From Lutraria lutraria (Eukaryota > Mollusca > Bivalvia > Venerida > Mactridae): a stretch of 64,000 bases of DNA. Position 1 is the stretch's first letter. Each line of letters begins with the position of its first letter. Below, piece after piece: positions 34,041 through 45,085 of the stretch. The stretch covers positions 15,344,386 through 15,408,385 of the forward strand of contig OZ026839.1 in NCBI GenBank assembly GCA_964023205.1. The letters run 5' to 3'. A program made the translations under genes and the position numbers. A model generated the notes under the pieces. It worked only from the letters and a program-made list of their open reading frames with translations. It had not been told where the DNA came from and made no database searches.

Positions 34041-36834
34041 TCAAAAATCATCCTTTTCCTGAATTACACCAAGTATCTGTCCTACAGCATCCATTATTGT
34101 ACTGTCTTGTACTACTTCTAAAATACCTTTTATTTCGTTGTAAAATTTAACATGTGAAGATTTGTTTTGCTTTTTGACAAGTGTGAATTGTTTGCCATAA
34201 ATCTCTGCCATTTCATTATCCAACTTATCTATCAGTAACTCAGTTTCTAGATTAAGTTTTTCAATTGTCCAGTTGGATGAATCATTGTATCGAGCTTCAT
34301 CTGCAGGTATTAGAAATATTTCATCAAAACATGAAGAATTTCCTAGCTTTAGGTATAATTTGTAATTATTTTTTGCTTTTTTGAACATGTTTAATAAATC
34401 AGAGTGCAGTGGCTTCCCATCAATTGATTTGAGTGCGTCCGTTTCATTGTTAAGCCATCCACTTTTCCTTATTTCACGACGAAACATCTGTATCTCATTT
34501 GCTAAATTCACAGGACATTTATCTGAATCATTTTCAGATATTCCTGACATATCAAACACATTTTTTCTTATTTTTTTTAAATTTCTGTGACACCTACTAG
34601 CCATGACCCAATTTTCAAATGTTGGTACACCTGGTGGGAGGTGGTTTTTTAGAGACCGATTTTCGTTTTCAGTAACATAATCGCCTCCTTCACACCTAAA
34701 TTTTTCTCCACTTATTGAAAAGGCTTCATTTTGCTCTATATAGCCTAAAAGTTGCAGAGGTGCTGTTACCCTGATTGCCATATCATTACAAATTATACTT
34801 TGATAAATGGGGTGCCTTTTAACAAACATAATTGGGGCACATGCTTGCCTGCCAGCTAACATAAACATTGAATTGTTATTCCTTACTCCACTTCTAAAAC
34901 ATTTGATACCTAGCATGAATTCAAACACAAGTTCAAATAAAAATAGTAGAATAAGACTTTTCACCCCTGACTTCCACAATTTAAAGTGATAAAGACACAA
35001 GCATTTGCCCTCACTCAAACATTGGATACAAAACATCCTAAATATTTCAAGAGCTAATGCATGATACATAATCTGAAATATCTGCCAGGTCAAATGATGA
35101 TCTCCACCATTGATTATGAATTCTTTGGCTTTTTGAGAGCAAAATCCAAGTAAACCTATCAAATACTCCAAAAAGATTGGCTGGCATAATGAAAATAATG
35201 CTCTTAGCATATTAATTTCCTGGAACAAGAATTACATTATCAAAGTACAGTTTGTAATCATCATTATCTGGATGAACAGTCTTTGTGTGTTCTTCTAAAG
35301 AAATGTAATTTGTATCAATTTCTTTTTCACAAATCTCACACAAATATACAGACATCATGATTTTTCTTGCTATATTATATGGTAGACCATCACAACCAAA
35401 CCTTACCCATGCTCGTTTTGTCCCTATTTCACATTGCCTTGTTAATTCTTTCATAACTTGCATCACATTTTCACGACTGTTTGGATTAACAGGTATAATT
35501 TCTCCAATTTCAATATTTGATTTAGATATTTTACCTGATGGAACATCTCCATAAGATTCAGCTCTGTCAGTGTAAGAACACTTGTAACCACAAAGCATAC
35601 ATTTATTGTCATCTTTTGGACACATTTTTGCACAATTTGGACACATCCTATTGTTTGGATAGCGGTCAAGGACCTGGCTGTAAGACACATGATCTACATA
35701 CTGTTGTTTAATGTCATCATACTTTAACTAACATGCTACTACCTGAATCATTTTGTCAAATACTTTCTCACTATAAGGAACAAGAACATTGTCATTTAAA
35801 TCAGAATCCTTGTCAATGATCTTTTCATAACATGACTGATGTTTTTCAAACCAGAAACTAGGTTTCAGTGACTCATTAGTTTGAAGGTTTGATAATTCTG
35901 ATGACTGACAAAAAACAACATTAGTTGCAACATTAACAGGGGTTATACAATGTTCCCTTACCCTTCTTGTTTTACCTACTCGCTGGGTATTGTCAAAGAA
36001 AACATCAACATCACCTGGTGGACACCTGTTTTCTTTTGAAGAAGAAGATTTTAATACATTTTTAAGAGTTGTGACACTACCACCAGCTGATGCTAATGAA
36101 TAAAGTGAAGAAAGAAGTCTACTACCATGTACACACCACTGGATTAGAGCTTGAGCAAATGAAAAATTTCCAATAAAATTATTGTTTCTGATGTTATATA
36201 GATGCTCAACCAATAAGCACAGTGAGTATATTTTTTTAGAGTTACCCGAGTTCAAATCAACCCCAACTACTGAACATAAAAACTGTACTAGACCAACAGG
36301 CCTTTCTTTAAGGAATGAAAGCATATCTGACTCTAGTACAGTTTCTAAGTTTTTGTATGAAGAGCATTGTTTAGAATCATTATATATGGACTTAGATACA
36401 TTTTGTCCTAACAAATTGTAAATTTCTTTCTTCTGTGAATCATTGAGTTGAGTATTTTTCAAGTAAGACATTATATTTATAAACATGTCATCATCAGCAC
36501 TATCATCAAAACTAGTACTATTCATTTCAACATTGTATGCATTTTCTGTAAAATAATATAAATTCTTTTCTTTACTACTATCTCCTTTTTCATTCATTTC
36601 TAACTTAATTCTAGCAAAGTTTAGACATTTCTTGCACACTCATTTTGAAGAGGATGTTACCAAGTCATTCTCTATCAACCATTTCAGATCTTTTTTTCGG
36701 AAGTCTTTCCCGTTTGTATTACACAACGGTGATTCAATTTCTTGATCATGAATCAAACACCTACAAGCTCTAGAAAATTTGAAGGCAGAATCTGACCTTG
36801 ACCTTCGAACTTTAGATCTCTTAATCTTTCCCAT
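34041..36834 (-). pseudogene. Large DDE-like transposase, decayed (5.8-kb transposon)
   Basis: One minus-strand frame runs from the ATG at 36834 for about 530 codons with in-frame stops TGA (36640-36642) and TAG (35728-35730). A frameshift between 35212 and 35228 then leads to 395 more codons, ending at 34041. The total would be about 930 residues without introns. The N-terminus is basic (MGKIKRSKVRRSRSD) and cysteine-rich (CRC, CKKC). Paired-cysteine fingers follow around 35640-35580 (MCPNCAKMCPKDDNKCMLC). Candidate acidic catalytic positions are RFGCDGLPYNIA, GGDHHLTWQIF and YVTENENRSLKNHLP, spaced as in a DDE/D core. I do not recognise the superfamily from memory. It is the largest gene between the TIRs and so the probable transposase. 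With three disruptions it should be inactive. Confidence 0.6.
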
Positions 36835-36986
36835 ACTCCTGAAAAAGAGGGAAGTCAAGACACAATTCCTTCAAAGATATAAAGGTTATAAAAATGTCAT
36901 AATGCATACATATTTGATTAACTGACAAACACATTTACAACTTTTTGATCAGCCCTCTGTCTGAGAAAAACTGACAAATATAAACA

Positions 36987-37623
36987 ATGGAGCATGTTAG
37001 AATGGTACATGAATTCAGAAGGCTAAGAGGACAGGACCAAGAAAATACCATGCCAGTGTGCTTCATATCTACAATTAATGGGTAATTCATTGTCCTAGTA
37101 TGATAAATTTTACTTTAGTATGATACATTTTATTTTACATGAAAAGCAGAAGATACATGATATATTCTTATTGAAGAGTGACTTTTTTCAGACAATATGT
37201 ATATAATCCTGAAATGTATCTTTTCAGGTATCATCAGTACAGAATTAGACCATTAGAAGGTTTAGTTTTCCCAATGGGCCAAACAATAGATTCGACAGAT
37301 TTGCTGTGGCTGTCTGGGCACCAACCACTGCTCCTGATGCCATTATGAATGCAGAGACCAGGCCAAATCAGTGTGTCCGGGATATTGTTGGATCCATGGT
37401 TGGACATGTTCCTCGTAGCATTTGCAATATCATAAGTGTTAGTCTAAATGTGAACAGAACTTTAAGGAAAGCAACATGTTTTTATACAGGGGGGTTTGTA
37501 CATGATAATTATGGGCCAAAATAAAGATGCATTTACCTTCTGGAGTTTGAAAATGGCACGAATCTTCTTGAAGTTGGCAACTACCTAAGACGCTTTGTTC
37601 CTGAGGATGACATCTACATGTAA
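36987..37623 (+). pseudogene. HIRAN-like domain gene, decayed (5.8-kb transposon)
   Basis: Exon 1 (36987-37081, MEHVRMVHEFRRLRG...) joins a second exon from 37228 in phase (INGYHQYRIRPLEG). A different frame then continues with NNRFDRFAVAVWAP, MVGHVPRSICNI and FYTGGFVHDNYGPK, followed by a stop and CIYLLEFENG. The FDRFAVAV...VGHVPRSI pattern is that of HIRAN-like domains, which bind DNA ends or other DNA structures in HLTF/Rad5 helicases and also occur alone in invertebrate genomes. One frameshift and one internal stop make it a likely pseudogene. Its place next to the right TIR marks it as cargo or helper of the transposon. Confidence 0.55.
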
Positions 37624-37720
37624 AAACTGTGTTAAATACTTTTTGAAATTTTATTTCATGGCGTGTTAGATATTTACATAATAAAATCAGCTCCTCAAAA
37701 GTGCTTAGTCATGGTATAAG

Positions 37721-37987
37721 AGTTGTTAAATTTAACAACTTCCTGAAAAACATTAAGTTGTTGAATTCAACAACTTAATTACTTACCGGCAAATAACAAT
37801 GGTCATGCTCAAACTGGTCGAATTATAGTCAACATTGACACTACCACTATGTGCACTTATAGGTTAATTGGGTATACTACAATGCTGCTTTTTCGGTTTG
37901 AACACATAAATTAAAGTTACAGTTGATGATTTATGCAACGGTTGTTAAATTCGACAACGTTGTCGAATTTTAAGATATCCCGGACTG
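37721..37987 (-). repeat. Right TIR and subterminal palindromes of the 5.8-kb transposon
   Basis: The TIR occupies 37917-37987. Further in are two perfect palindromes: AGTTGTTAAATTTAACAACT at 37721-37740, and a 28-bp one at 37752-37779 (half site ATTAAGTTGTTGAA). The TIR palindrome (37947-37970) shares the GTTGTY(A/G)AATT half site. Repeated half sites of one sequence suggest a dimeric DNA-binding protein (inference). Confidence 0.9.
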
Positions 37988-38669
37988 TAACCAGCTGGAC
38001 GTTTATTTGAGTAGAGTTTGTAGATGTTGACGGGACATCGATCAGGATTAGAAAGATTTGCCCACAATTTTTGTGTAACTTCGCGGACGTTGCGCGGATC
38101 ATTGCCTGTACGTGTCTTGGTTTGACGTTCACAAAATTCTAAATAGGCATGACCTTTTGAGTTAGATTTTAACGTTACATCTCCCCAACACATATCACGA
38201 TGTTCAGATCTCCCACGTAAACCAAAATGAACAGTATTGTAAAACCATAAAGTCTGAAGTATGGAATCTGGTGTTCCGCTGCCCAGCTGTTTTTTCTGCC
38301 ATAGTATTTCAATTTCTTCATCATTGATAGGGTCCGCTTTATTCGGTAAATTACCTTTGCCTTCCCGTTTTAGCAGTTTTTGCTTACTTTTCAATACTTC
38401 GCGAACTTGGTTGAATTTAGGACTTGTGGCTATATATTCACCGTAATTAAAACGGCGGAGCTGGCGATCAAAGCTCGACAACATACCCTTTAAGAAAGAA
38501 GGTTCATATTTAGTCCCATTACTTTTCCTAACACTCATGAAAAATCTTGAAAGGATGATAGACAGTTCAGCGGCGGGAATATTCGTCTGCAAATTCTCAA
38601 CCTCGGGCGGGGGTATTATTAGCGATAATCGCTCAGCTTCTAATTCTACTTCGAAGTCAGTCATTCATT

Positions 38670-40050
38670 TTAACCATATAGAACGTTCCAAAACCCCGAT
38701 AAACTTTTTGCATGATTGTTGCTTCCCCTTTCCCATCTATGTGCACGGATTGACCCACTTCGAAAAGGTCCGCCATTTTGTTTTGTTGACAAACGGCGTA
38801 GGAATGTGATTCGGCTCATTTGCATATTATATGCACGGCCGTGCCATATCGTTTTTACGGCACGGCAAAAACGGCACGGGTATGTGATAAATGTATGCAA
38901 TTTCTTGTGTGAAATGAATCATATTGTAAATAAAAGTTGTTGTTAGTCGATACAGTATTTTATTTCTTTTCGACGTAGAGGAAACTGAAAACTAAACAAT
39001 AGAAACTTCTCAATATATTTCTCCTTTTATTTTATACTGAGAAGATTTTAAATATTGCATCCATCCAGATACTCCACAGAGTAAACAATACAATGACGGA
39101 ACATTTTAAGCGAACAAAATGTGTCACTGATCTTGATTTATCTGCCCTTGAATTTGATATTTTCGTTCATTTCAATGTTTTAGTTATCATATGCTACGAT
39201 CGTACAAAGTTTAAATAAATTATATTGATAAATTGTTCCTATATGTCTATTTGGAAAATTTAGTGAATTGTAGCAAACATTTCAGCTGAAAATGATAAGT
39301 TTGTTTGAGTGCTTCTATACAGAATTTTGCCGTATCAGGTCAAAACAGCCCACTCTTGAGTACTGGGTATGTTGGTAGCGAATTTGTGTTTAGCATTATA
39401 CATGTGTCAATAGTAAAAAGAAAAAAAAAACTGATTTTAATTTACTAGTAATTCATTTTTTAGGATTTTCTGGAGTAGGTGGGATGACTCCTAAAAAAAC
39501 GTATTCTTATTTTCAGCCTAATCTCAGTAGGGATGGGTCTATGCATCTAAATATTGATAAAAAGCAAGAAATTTAGTATTGGAACTGAAATTTATTAATT
39601 TATATCTGTCCAATTAATTTTAAATCATTTCCACAAATATTTTAGTATGTATATACTATACAGTAAAGTTATGTTTTACATTGCAATTTTGCATTTACAA
39701 TATAACCTTGTGGTTTACCAAACTAGGCAATAACTATCGCAACAGTTTCAAGCAATAGCAACAGTATCGCAATATCACTTTCACCAATAGCATTGCAATA
39801 AACAAAAAGCCCAAGAACCCCATAGTCACACCTACTTATTTTCACCGATTGATGAAAGATATGAGAGAATAATTTTCTGAACATCTTTTGTGAAAGTGTA
39901 ATGTATGCAATTTAAATGTTGAGCTTGTCACAGCTAAGTGAAAGGTATAAAATGACCACTATTAGATAATGATTTGATTGGTCAACAGCTTGATATAAGG
40001 ACACTGAACGTGAACATATATGAATATTCAACAACCAATGTAATCAAGTG
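38670..40050. other. No gene seen; GC-rich short repeats near 38830-38880
   Basis: Just upstream of the recombinase start is a short GC-rich patch with repeated ACGGCACGG and CACGGCCGTG motifs, possibly the element's terminus or promoter. The rest is AT-rich with repeated GCAATA words near 39725-39800. No coding frame or RNA gene is supported. Confidence 0.35.
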
Positions 40051-40054
40051 TTCA

Positions 40055-40195
40055 TTATATAAATATTACATGTCTGAGCGGGTGACAGTCAACTTGAGGG
40101 AATACTGAACCGAGGCAAAGCCGAGGTGGACAGTATTTTCGAAATTTGACAATTTTACTGTCACCCTGTCAGACATGTAATATTTATTTTATTAT
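40055..40195. repeat. Fold-back hairpin element 2
   Basis: Arms of about 55 nt (AAATATTACATGTCTGA... and its complement TCAGACATGTAATATTTATT) surround a centre with CCGAGGCAAAGCCGAGG. It is related in sequence to element 3 at 40480-40625 (shared ATAAAATAAATA and GTGACAGTAAAA words). Confidence 0.75.
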
Positions 40196-40479
40196 ACTGA
40201 AAAACTATTCACATCATGAATTTAATTCAATCTTTATTTGTGTGTATACAATGAAAATGCAAAAATAGATATTCCACATGTGCAAATGGTACAGTATAAT
40301 TTTCAAACATTCCGTATCCATGGTAGCAGGTTACAGTATATTTTTTCCATTCAGTATGCTGCAACTTTGCTGTTACTTTCTCATAATTGCTGTACTGTTA
40401 CTAATGCAGAACATAATTATCAAGGTAAATGTCAAGACATAATTTAAGCTCAGAATTTTTATTGAATACAACAGTACTG

Positions 40480-40625
40480 TCATTCTTCTTACAATATATA
40501 AATAACACATAGCTTTGTGGGTAACAGTAAAAATGTCAGCCGAAAGCCGAGGGTAACAGTACTTTCCGAGGGCTGTCATTTTTACTGTTACCCACAATGT
40601 ACGCTACGTGTTATTTATTTTATTA
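40480..40625. repeat. Fold-back hairpin element 3
   Basis: Arms contain AAATAACACATAGC and GTGGGTAACAGTAAAAATG and their complements. The centre is AGCCGAAAGCCGAGGGTAAC. The ends (ATAAATAA.../...TTATTTATTTTATTA) resemble those of element 2. Confidence 0.75.
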
Positions 40626-40629
40626 CCCC

Positions 40630-40830
40630 AAACTTTTTTCAAGAAAATACTGTAAAAAATTACTATCACCTATGTGACAGTAAAAAGACTGAAAAAAATA
40701 CTGTTACCTATGTGACAGTAAAAAAAATACTGTTAGAAATTTACAATTACCCAGTGACAGTAAAAAAATGTTCAGTCACGTGGTACCATGAATGTAGCAG
40801 TAAAAATGTTACTTGTTTGCCTACGAGAAA
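40630..40830. repeat. Degenerate short tandem repeats
   Basis: Four imperfect units of the form ACTGTTACCTATGTGACAGT plus an A-rich spacer follow hairpin element 3. Each unit is itself partly palindromic and resembles the arm sequence of the hairpin element. Confidence 0.6.
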
Positions 40831-40938
40831 TTAACATTACGAAAAAAGTGAGGGGTAATAATAGCATATAATTCATTTAATGGTAGTCTATTAAATTAAA
40901 TTAGTAAATAAATATTAATTAAATATTCATTACAGACT

Positions 40939-43900
40939 ATGGCCAGGAGGCATTTTAATGAAAGAGAAAACATCCTAGAAAACTTAAGTAACTGGGAAAT
41001 TATTGAACGTTACAGACTGGACCGTGCTGGAATTCTGTACTTAAATGAACAACTGAATTTTTTGACACCATGCACAAACCGTAATCACAGTCTGTCTAGC
41101 CTTCATCAGATACTGATTACGCTGCGATATCTTGCCAGTGGATCGATACAATTGAATTACGCAGACATGCATGGTGTTTCACAACCCACTGTATCAAGAG
41201 TCATATCAAGGGTTACAGACGCACTTAGCAGTCCAGAGTTTAGCACCGAATACATTAAATTTCCAACTACACCATTGGAGCTGTCTGAAAAAAAAACAGC
41301 AGTTCTTTGGTGTAGCTGGTTTTCCAAATGTAGTTGGTGTTGTAGATGGAACTCACATCCAGTTGCAAGCTCCAGCTTATGAAGAAGCTGCCTATGTAAA
41401 CAGAATGGGCTATCATTCAATTAATACACAGGTCAGTAGTACCAAATCTGTCATGTTGAATGACACTACTGAGTCTGTTCATTTATACTCATGTGTTTGT
41501 ATCAAGTTCAAGTATTGTCATAAGTATACAGTAGAACATATCCATAGTGGCCCTTTCTTGAGCAACAACTTCCCTGTACAAGTGACTTCTTTTACATCCT
41601 AGAAAAGCAAAAAAATGTTGTAATCTATATAAACACAAATCAAAACATTATTAATTAAAACAAAACAATGTCAATAGCATATATACATGTGCATATTTGT
41701 TTTAAAATCACTTTTCTTACATATTATGGAAACATATGTACTCTTGATATAGGTTATATTCGATGCCCACTACGAAATATTGGATGTAGTGTCAAGATGG
41801 CCGGGCTCCACACATGACAGCAGAATTTTTAGGCAGAGTGGTGTCTGGACGTTCTTTGAGCAAGGCGTTGCAGGGCATAATTACCTTCTCGGTGACAGCG
41901 GATATCCCTGCAAGAAATGGCTTCTTACACCATTTCTTCATGCGCAGTCAGGAGCACAAACAGAATATAACAAGTATGTACTAAATAGCTGTAAAGTAAA
42001 ATATAAACCATATCAGTTATATATGCAGGCTGCAGCATTATGGTATTTTCAGTTGTGGTAAGCCAAACCACGGTCCTGGGTTACTGGGTATTTAAAAACA
42101 GCAGTTCTTTGGTGTAGCTGGTTTTCCGAATGTTTACTCAACTGAGAATAACATATACAGTGTGACTTGTGTCCTACTAATATAAAAATATAAACGAGAT
42201 GTTAGTATAAGATTAAATTCATTTCTGGTAGTTTATCAATGTGTAAACTCTCTAAGACCTCATAACACATTGAATAAAACCCGAAGGGCTGTACGTAAAA
42301 TGTGTATTATTTATTTCCAATTCAATTGTTTTATTCAGTTTACAAAATTAATGTCGGACATGAAATGAATCGCTAAAGCTCTTTAACTAGTAAAATCTTA
42401 TACACGTATAACATGATAATGTCATGATATGACGTCATCAGAAAGGAATGTAAATAGTAAATTAAAAGTAGTGTGGTTTATTGTATGATTAAATGTTCAT
42501 TTCTGGTCAGTCATCCAAGTGTTAACTCCCTCCAACCTCATAACACACATTGAATGAAGCCTGTATTACTAAATCTGTAATTGGTTGTTTTTTATAATAC
42601 AGTACTCATAATAGATCAAAAGTAGTGCATCGACGATGTTCAGAAACAAAAGGTTTCCAATTGAAAAGGAGTTCATCGAAGTGTAAACTCCCTCCATTGA
42701 CCGATCAAAATGCGTAGATTTGTTAGAATTAATAATCATAGCTTACGACAGTCATGTTATTATTTATGTATTTAAACATATCAAATATGTGACAATACAA
42801 GATAAAAACATATCAAGCATCATTCTAGAGGTCAGTTCATTCCTAAAACAAAAAAATACAGCCCAAAAATTGAATCTTACCAGTTTCACAGTTTGTGGAA
42901 CTAAATACAATGTCATACAGTATACAAGTCACAACTAAACTTCTTCATCCATCTCTCAGTCGTGACTATTAGTGCTGTAAATAAAATAAGTGAACACTTT
43001 AAAAGTATGAACAAATAATAGTGTCAATCAGCCAAATCACCTGTAGATAAAAATATCTATCTACTATATACGAAGTTATTAATGTAGAATAGCCACCATG
43101 CTCAAATGGCGAAAACTAATTACAAGGACACGGATTTAAGAATTATTCTAAAATTGCAAAGCGCCTGGTAGCAAGTAGAATTAAAACATTTTGAACAAAC
43201 CATGACTACTGAAATCGAGTCACAAACACATCTAGCTTCTACTAAATACTGAAGGCAACGGTACTTTTGCAGAACAGTCTTTCTTCACGACACTGACTGG
43301 TCACCCAAACACAGACCAACTGGTACCAATAACGAAATGACCAAGAACGAAAAGTACAGAAAAGACTACTGAAACGAAAAGTATCACAATAAATCGGACC
43401 TAAAAAGACATTCAAACAATTAACGGCCCGGTTACACATGTTAATTGATTTTTTCTGTATGTTTGAAACAAAATTAATTAAATGGATAACAGTTTTGGTA
43501 ATTGGAAAGAAGTATGTACTAAAAGTATAATTAGAACTTTCACTAAAGGTGATGAATACCTCCAGATGCCGCCTTGACAGTTATTGTTACCTTTTAGAAA
43601 GGGAAATGTAGCACATTTTCATTTTTTAATACATGCAAATTGTTGCTTAAAATATAGCCTGACCAATTTCTAAATATTCATTATATAAAAGATAACAAAG
43701 GGCCATAACTCATAAAATTTACTTGGACAAAACCTATTGTGGACATGCAAAACTTGACCAACTACTTATCACTTCTAAGAAGTTTCACTGAATTCCAGCA
43801 TGTACTTGCTGAGAGATTGTCCGGACAACTTGTGTCTACAGACGTAGTGACCGACTGACCGGCCGTCAAGCGTGAATCCAATATAGCCACGATATATTTC

Positions 43901-44482
43901 ATATCTGTGGGTATAAAAATGTTTCGTTTTTTGTATTTCTGAAAGATTGTATACTCTAACTATTACAAAAAATAATTTTGACAGCACATAAGAAGACTCG
44001 CTGCATTGTTGAAAGGGGAATTGGTCAACTCAAAAGAAGATGGAGTGTTCTCCATGGAGAAATTAGACTGAATCCAGTCAAAGTATGCAAGTAAGTATAC
44101 ATGCGTGACATAGTTAAAGATAAAATTATTATGTTCATGACTGCCAAAGAAAAAATGATAGTTGTGGTTTAAGCTAATATAATCATAAAAGCATGCAAAA
44201 ATTCATGTACCTTGTCGGCATCTTCATTTATGCGAGCCAAGGCTTAAAATCACAATTTCCAATACTTTTTTATACATGCAAAAGATATTAATGAATAAAC
44301 TGTCATCAATATCTTTCAGAGTAATCACGTCATGTTGTGTTCTGCACAACATTTGCAAAAGAAGGAACATTCCGATGTTTCACGAGCAGAATGTGGCAAA
44401 TAACAACAATCCTGTTCAACAATACAATGGACCACAAGACGGACTAAGATACAGAAGCTACATTGCTAACACATATTTTTAA
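40939..44482 (+). pseudogene. Harbinger-3 HARBI1-like transposase with one frameshift
   Basis: Exons: 40939-41431, 41753 to about 41973, about 43985-44091 and 44320-44482. The start follows an acceptor-like TTCATTACAG, so a non-coding 5' exon is likely. The N-terminal half (ILENLSNWEIIERYRLDRAG, MHGVSQPTVSRVI) matches the Harbinger-1 enzyme. DDE residues are visible in VGVVDGTH, LLGDSGYP and TRCIVERGIG, with WPGSTHDS between. The frame changes by one base in a run of nine A at 41288-41296; eight would keep it open. The junction of exons 2 and 3 is not clean in phase either. It may be a recent pseudogene, or the A-run may be a sequencing error. It converges with the Myb-like gene at 45336-50405. 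Confidence 0.8.
42095..42134 (+). repeat. 40-bp copy of transposase exon 1 inside intron 2
   Basis: The bases starting AAAAACAGCAGTTCTTTGG repeat those at about 41291-41331 (exon 1, around the frameshift) with one difference. It lies about 0.8 kb downstream, inside the intron, in the same orientation. Confidence 0.8.
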
Positions 44483-44596
44483 GTGCAAATGTATATGAAA
44501 ATTTAATAAGGAAAGCATGCATTAGTGCTTATACTATCTGCTGCCTTATTTCACACACAATATGTAATTGCAGAAAAAAAGAAAAATCCTTTTTAA

Positions 44597-44929
44597 GTCC
44601 CATTAGCTGTTTGTATATTAAAACTAAAGCAAGTCTTATTTCAACTGGACAGACGTCTTATCAGAGGAACTGACTTTTATTTACTTAAAAACATGCTGAA
44701 ACTTCATTTTTAAATCAGAAAGTACATAAAGTAATGTTACACATCATTTTTAGTGATACTGCAAAACAATGGAAAAGAAACATATAACAAACTTTTTATA
44801 TGTCTGCAGCTTAAGAAAGTCATTTTGTAAATGTTTTTTAAAGCAAATTAGTATAATTTTTATTTCTTATATTTTATTATCATTTTATCTATTTTTCCGT
44901 TTTACTGTTTTCAAAATGCTTATGGGCAT
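44597..44929. mobile_element. TTAA-flanked MITE, copy 1
   Basis: TTAA occurs at 44593-44596 and 44930-44933. Ends read GTCCCATTAGC and, on the other strand, ATGCCCATAAGC. The 333-bp length and internal blocks (GTCTTATC, CTTATATTTTATTATCATTT) match the copy at 61250-61576. It lies between the two convergent Harbinger-3 genes. Confidence 0.7.
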
Positions 44930-45085
44930 TTAAGCATAATAATACGTATACTGTTAATTTGTATGAATGTATTAGACAAACATTGAGAGATTCAAATGTA
45001 TAAAGAAGAATAAGTAACTAATCAGAGTATGTTTTTCAATAATTTAAAATATTTTCTCTCATTCACTGATTACTATACAAAATAT

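Larger units (their letters stand above)
32199..37987. mobile_element. 5.8-kb DNA transposon of unassigned superfamily
   Basis: The ends are 71-bp inverted repeats with a single mismatch (32199-32269 and 37917-37987), starting CAGTCCGGGATATC. A 4-bp TAAC duplication (32195-32198 and 37988-37991) flanks them. The interrupted recombinase frame (...PAGYS...) confirms the empty site. Inside, left to right, are a PHD-like finger gene (+, 32864-33714, intact), a long transposase-like gene (-, 34041-36834, two stops and a frameshift) and a HIRAN-like gene (+, 36987-37623, damaged). The long TIRs contain a 24-bp perfect palindrome, and more palindromes with the same GTTGT core lie at 37721-37779. CAGT ends with a 4-bp duplication do not decide between the superfamilies I know (KDZ, Academ, Sola, CMC), so I leave it unassigned. 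Confidence 0.9.
30643..38664 (-). pseudogene. Crypton-type tyrosine recombinase, interrupted by two mobile elements
   Basis: The coding pieces, in order, are 38664 to 37988, 32194 to 32117 and 31142 to 30643. The first (about 225 residues) holds an SAM-like N-terminal domain and the start of the catalytic domain, with the first catalytic arginine in GLRGRSEHRD. The last holds the H-x-x-R box (NHSARKYL), the second histidine (SGHRN) and the nucleophile tyrosine in SSINRYSHI. These are the R-HxxR-H-Y residues of tyrosine recombinases, in the DUF3504/KIAA1958-like form derived from Cryptons. Its C-terminal tail (GGTFNINI, RKRLRILDSDSE) resembles Crypton proteins but is in another frame, so a frameshift lies near 30838. 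The breaks are a 5.8-kb transposon (32199-37987) and a hairpin-ended repeat (31143-32116). Across both sites the flanking coding frames meet correctly once the insert is removed, so both insertions hit a readable gene. An ancient host gene of the same origin is the alternative. Confidence 0.85.

Noticed and set aside
35696..35745. A 15-bp intron (gtagta...gttag) spanning the TAG stop in the large transposase
   Set aside because: Far shorter than any spliceosomal intron; a nonsense mutation is simpler.
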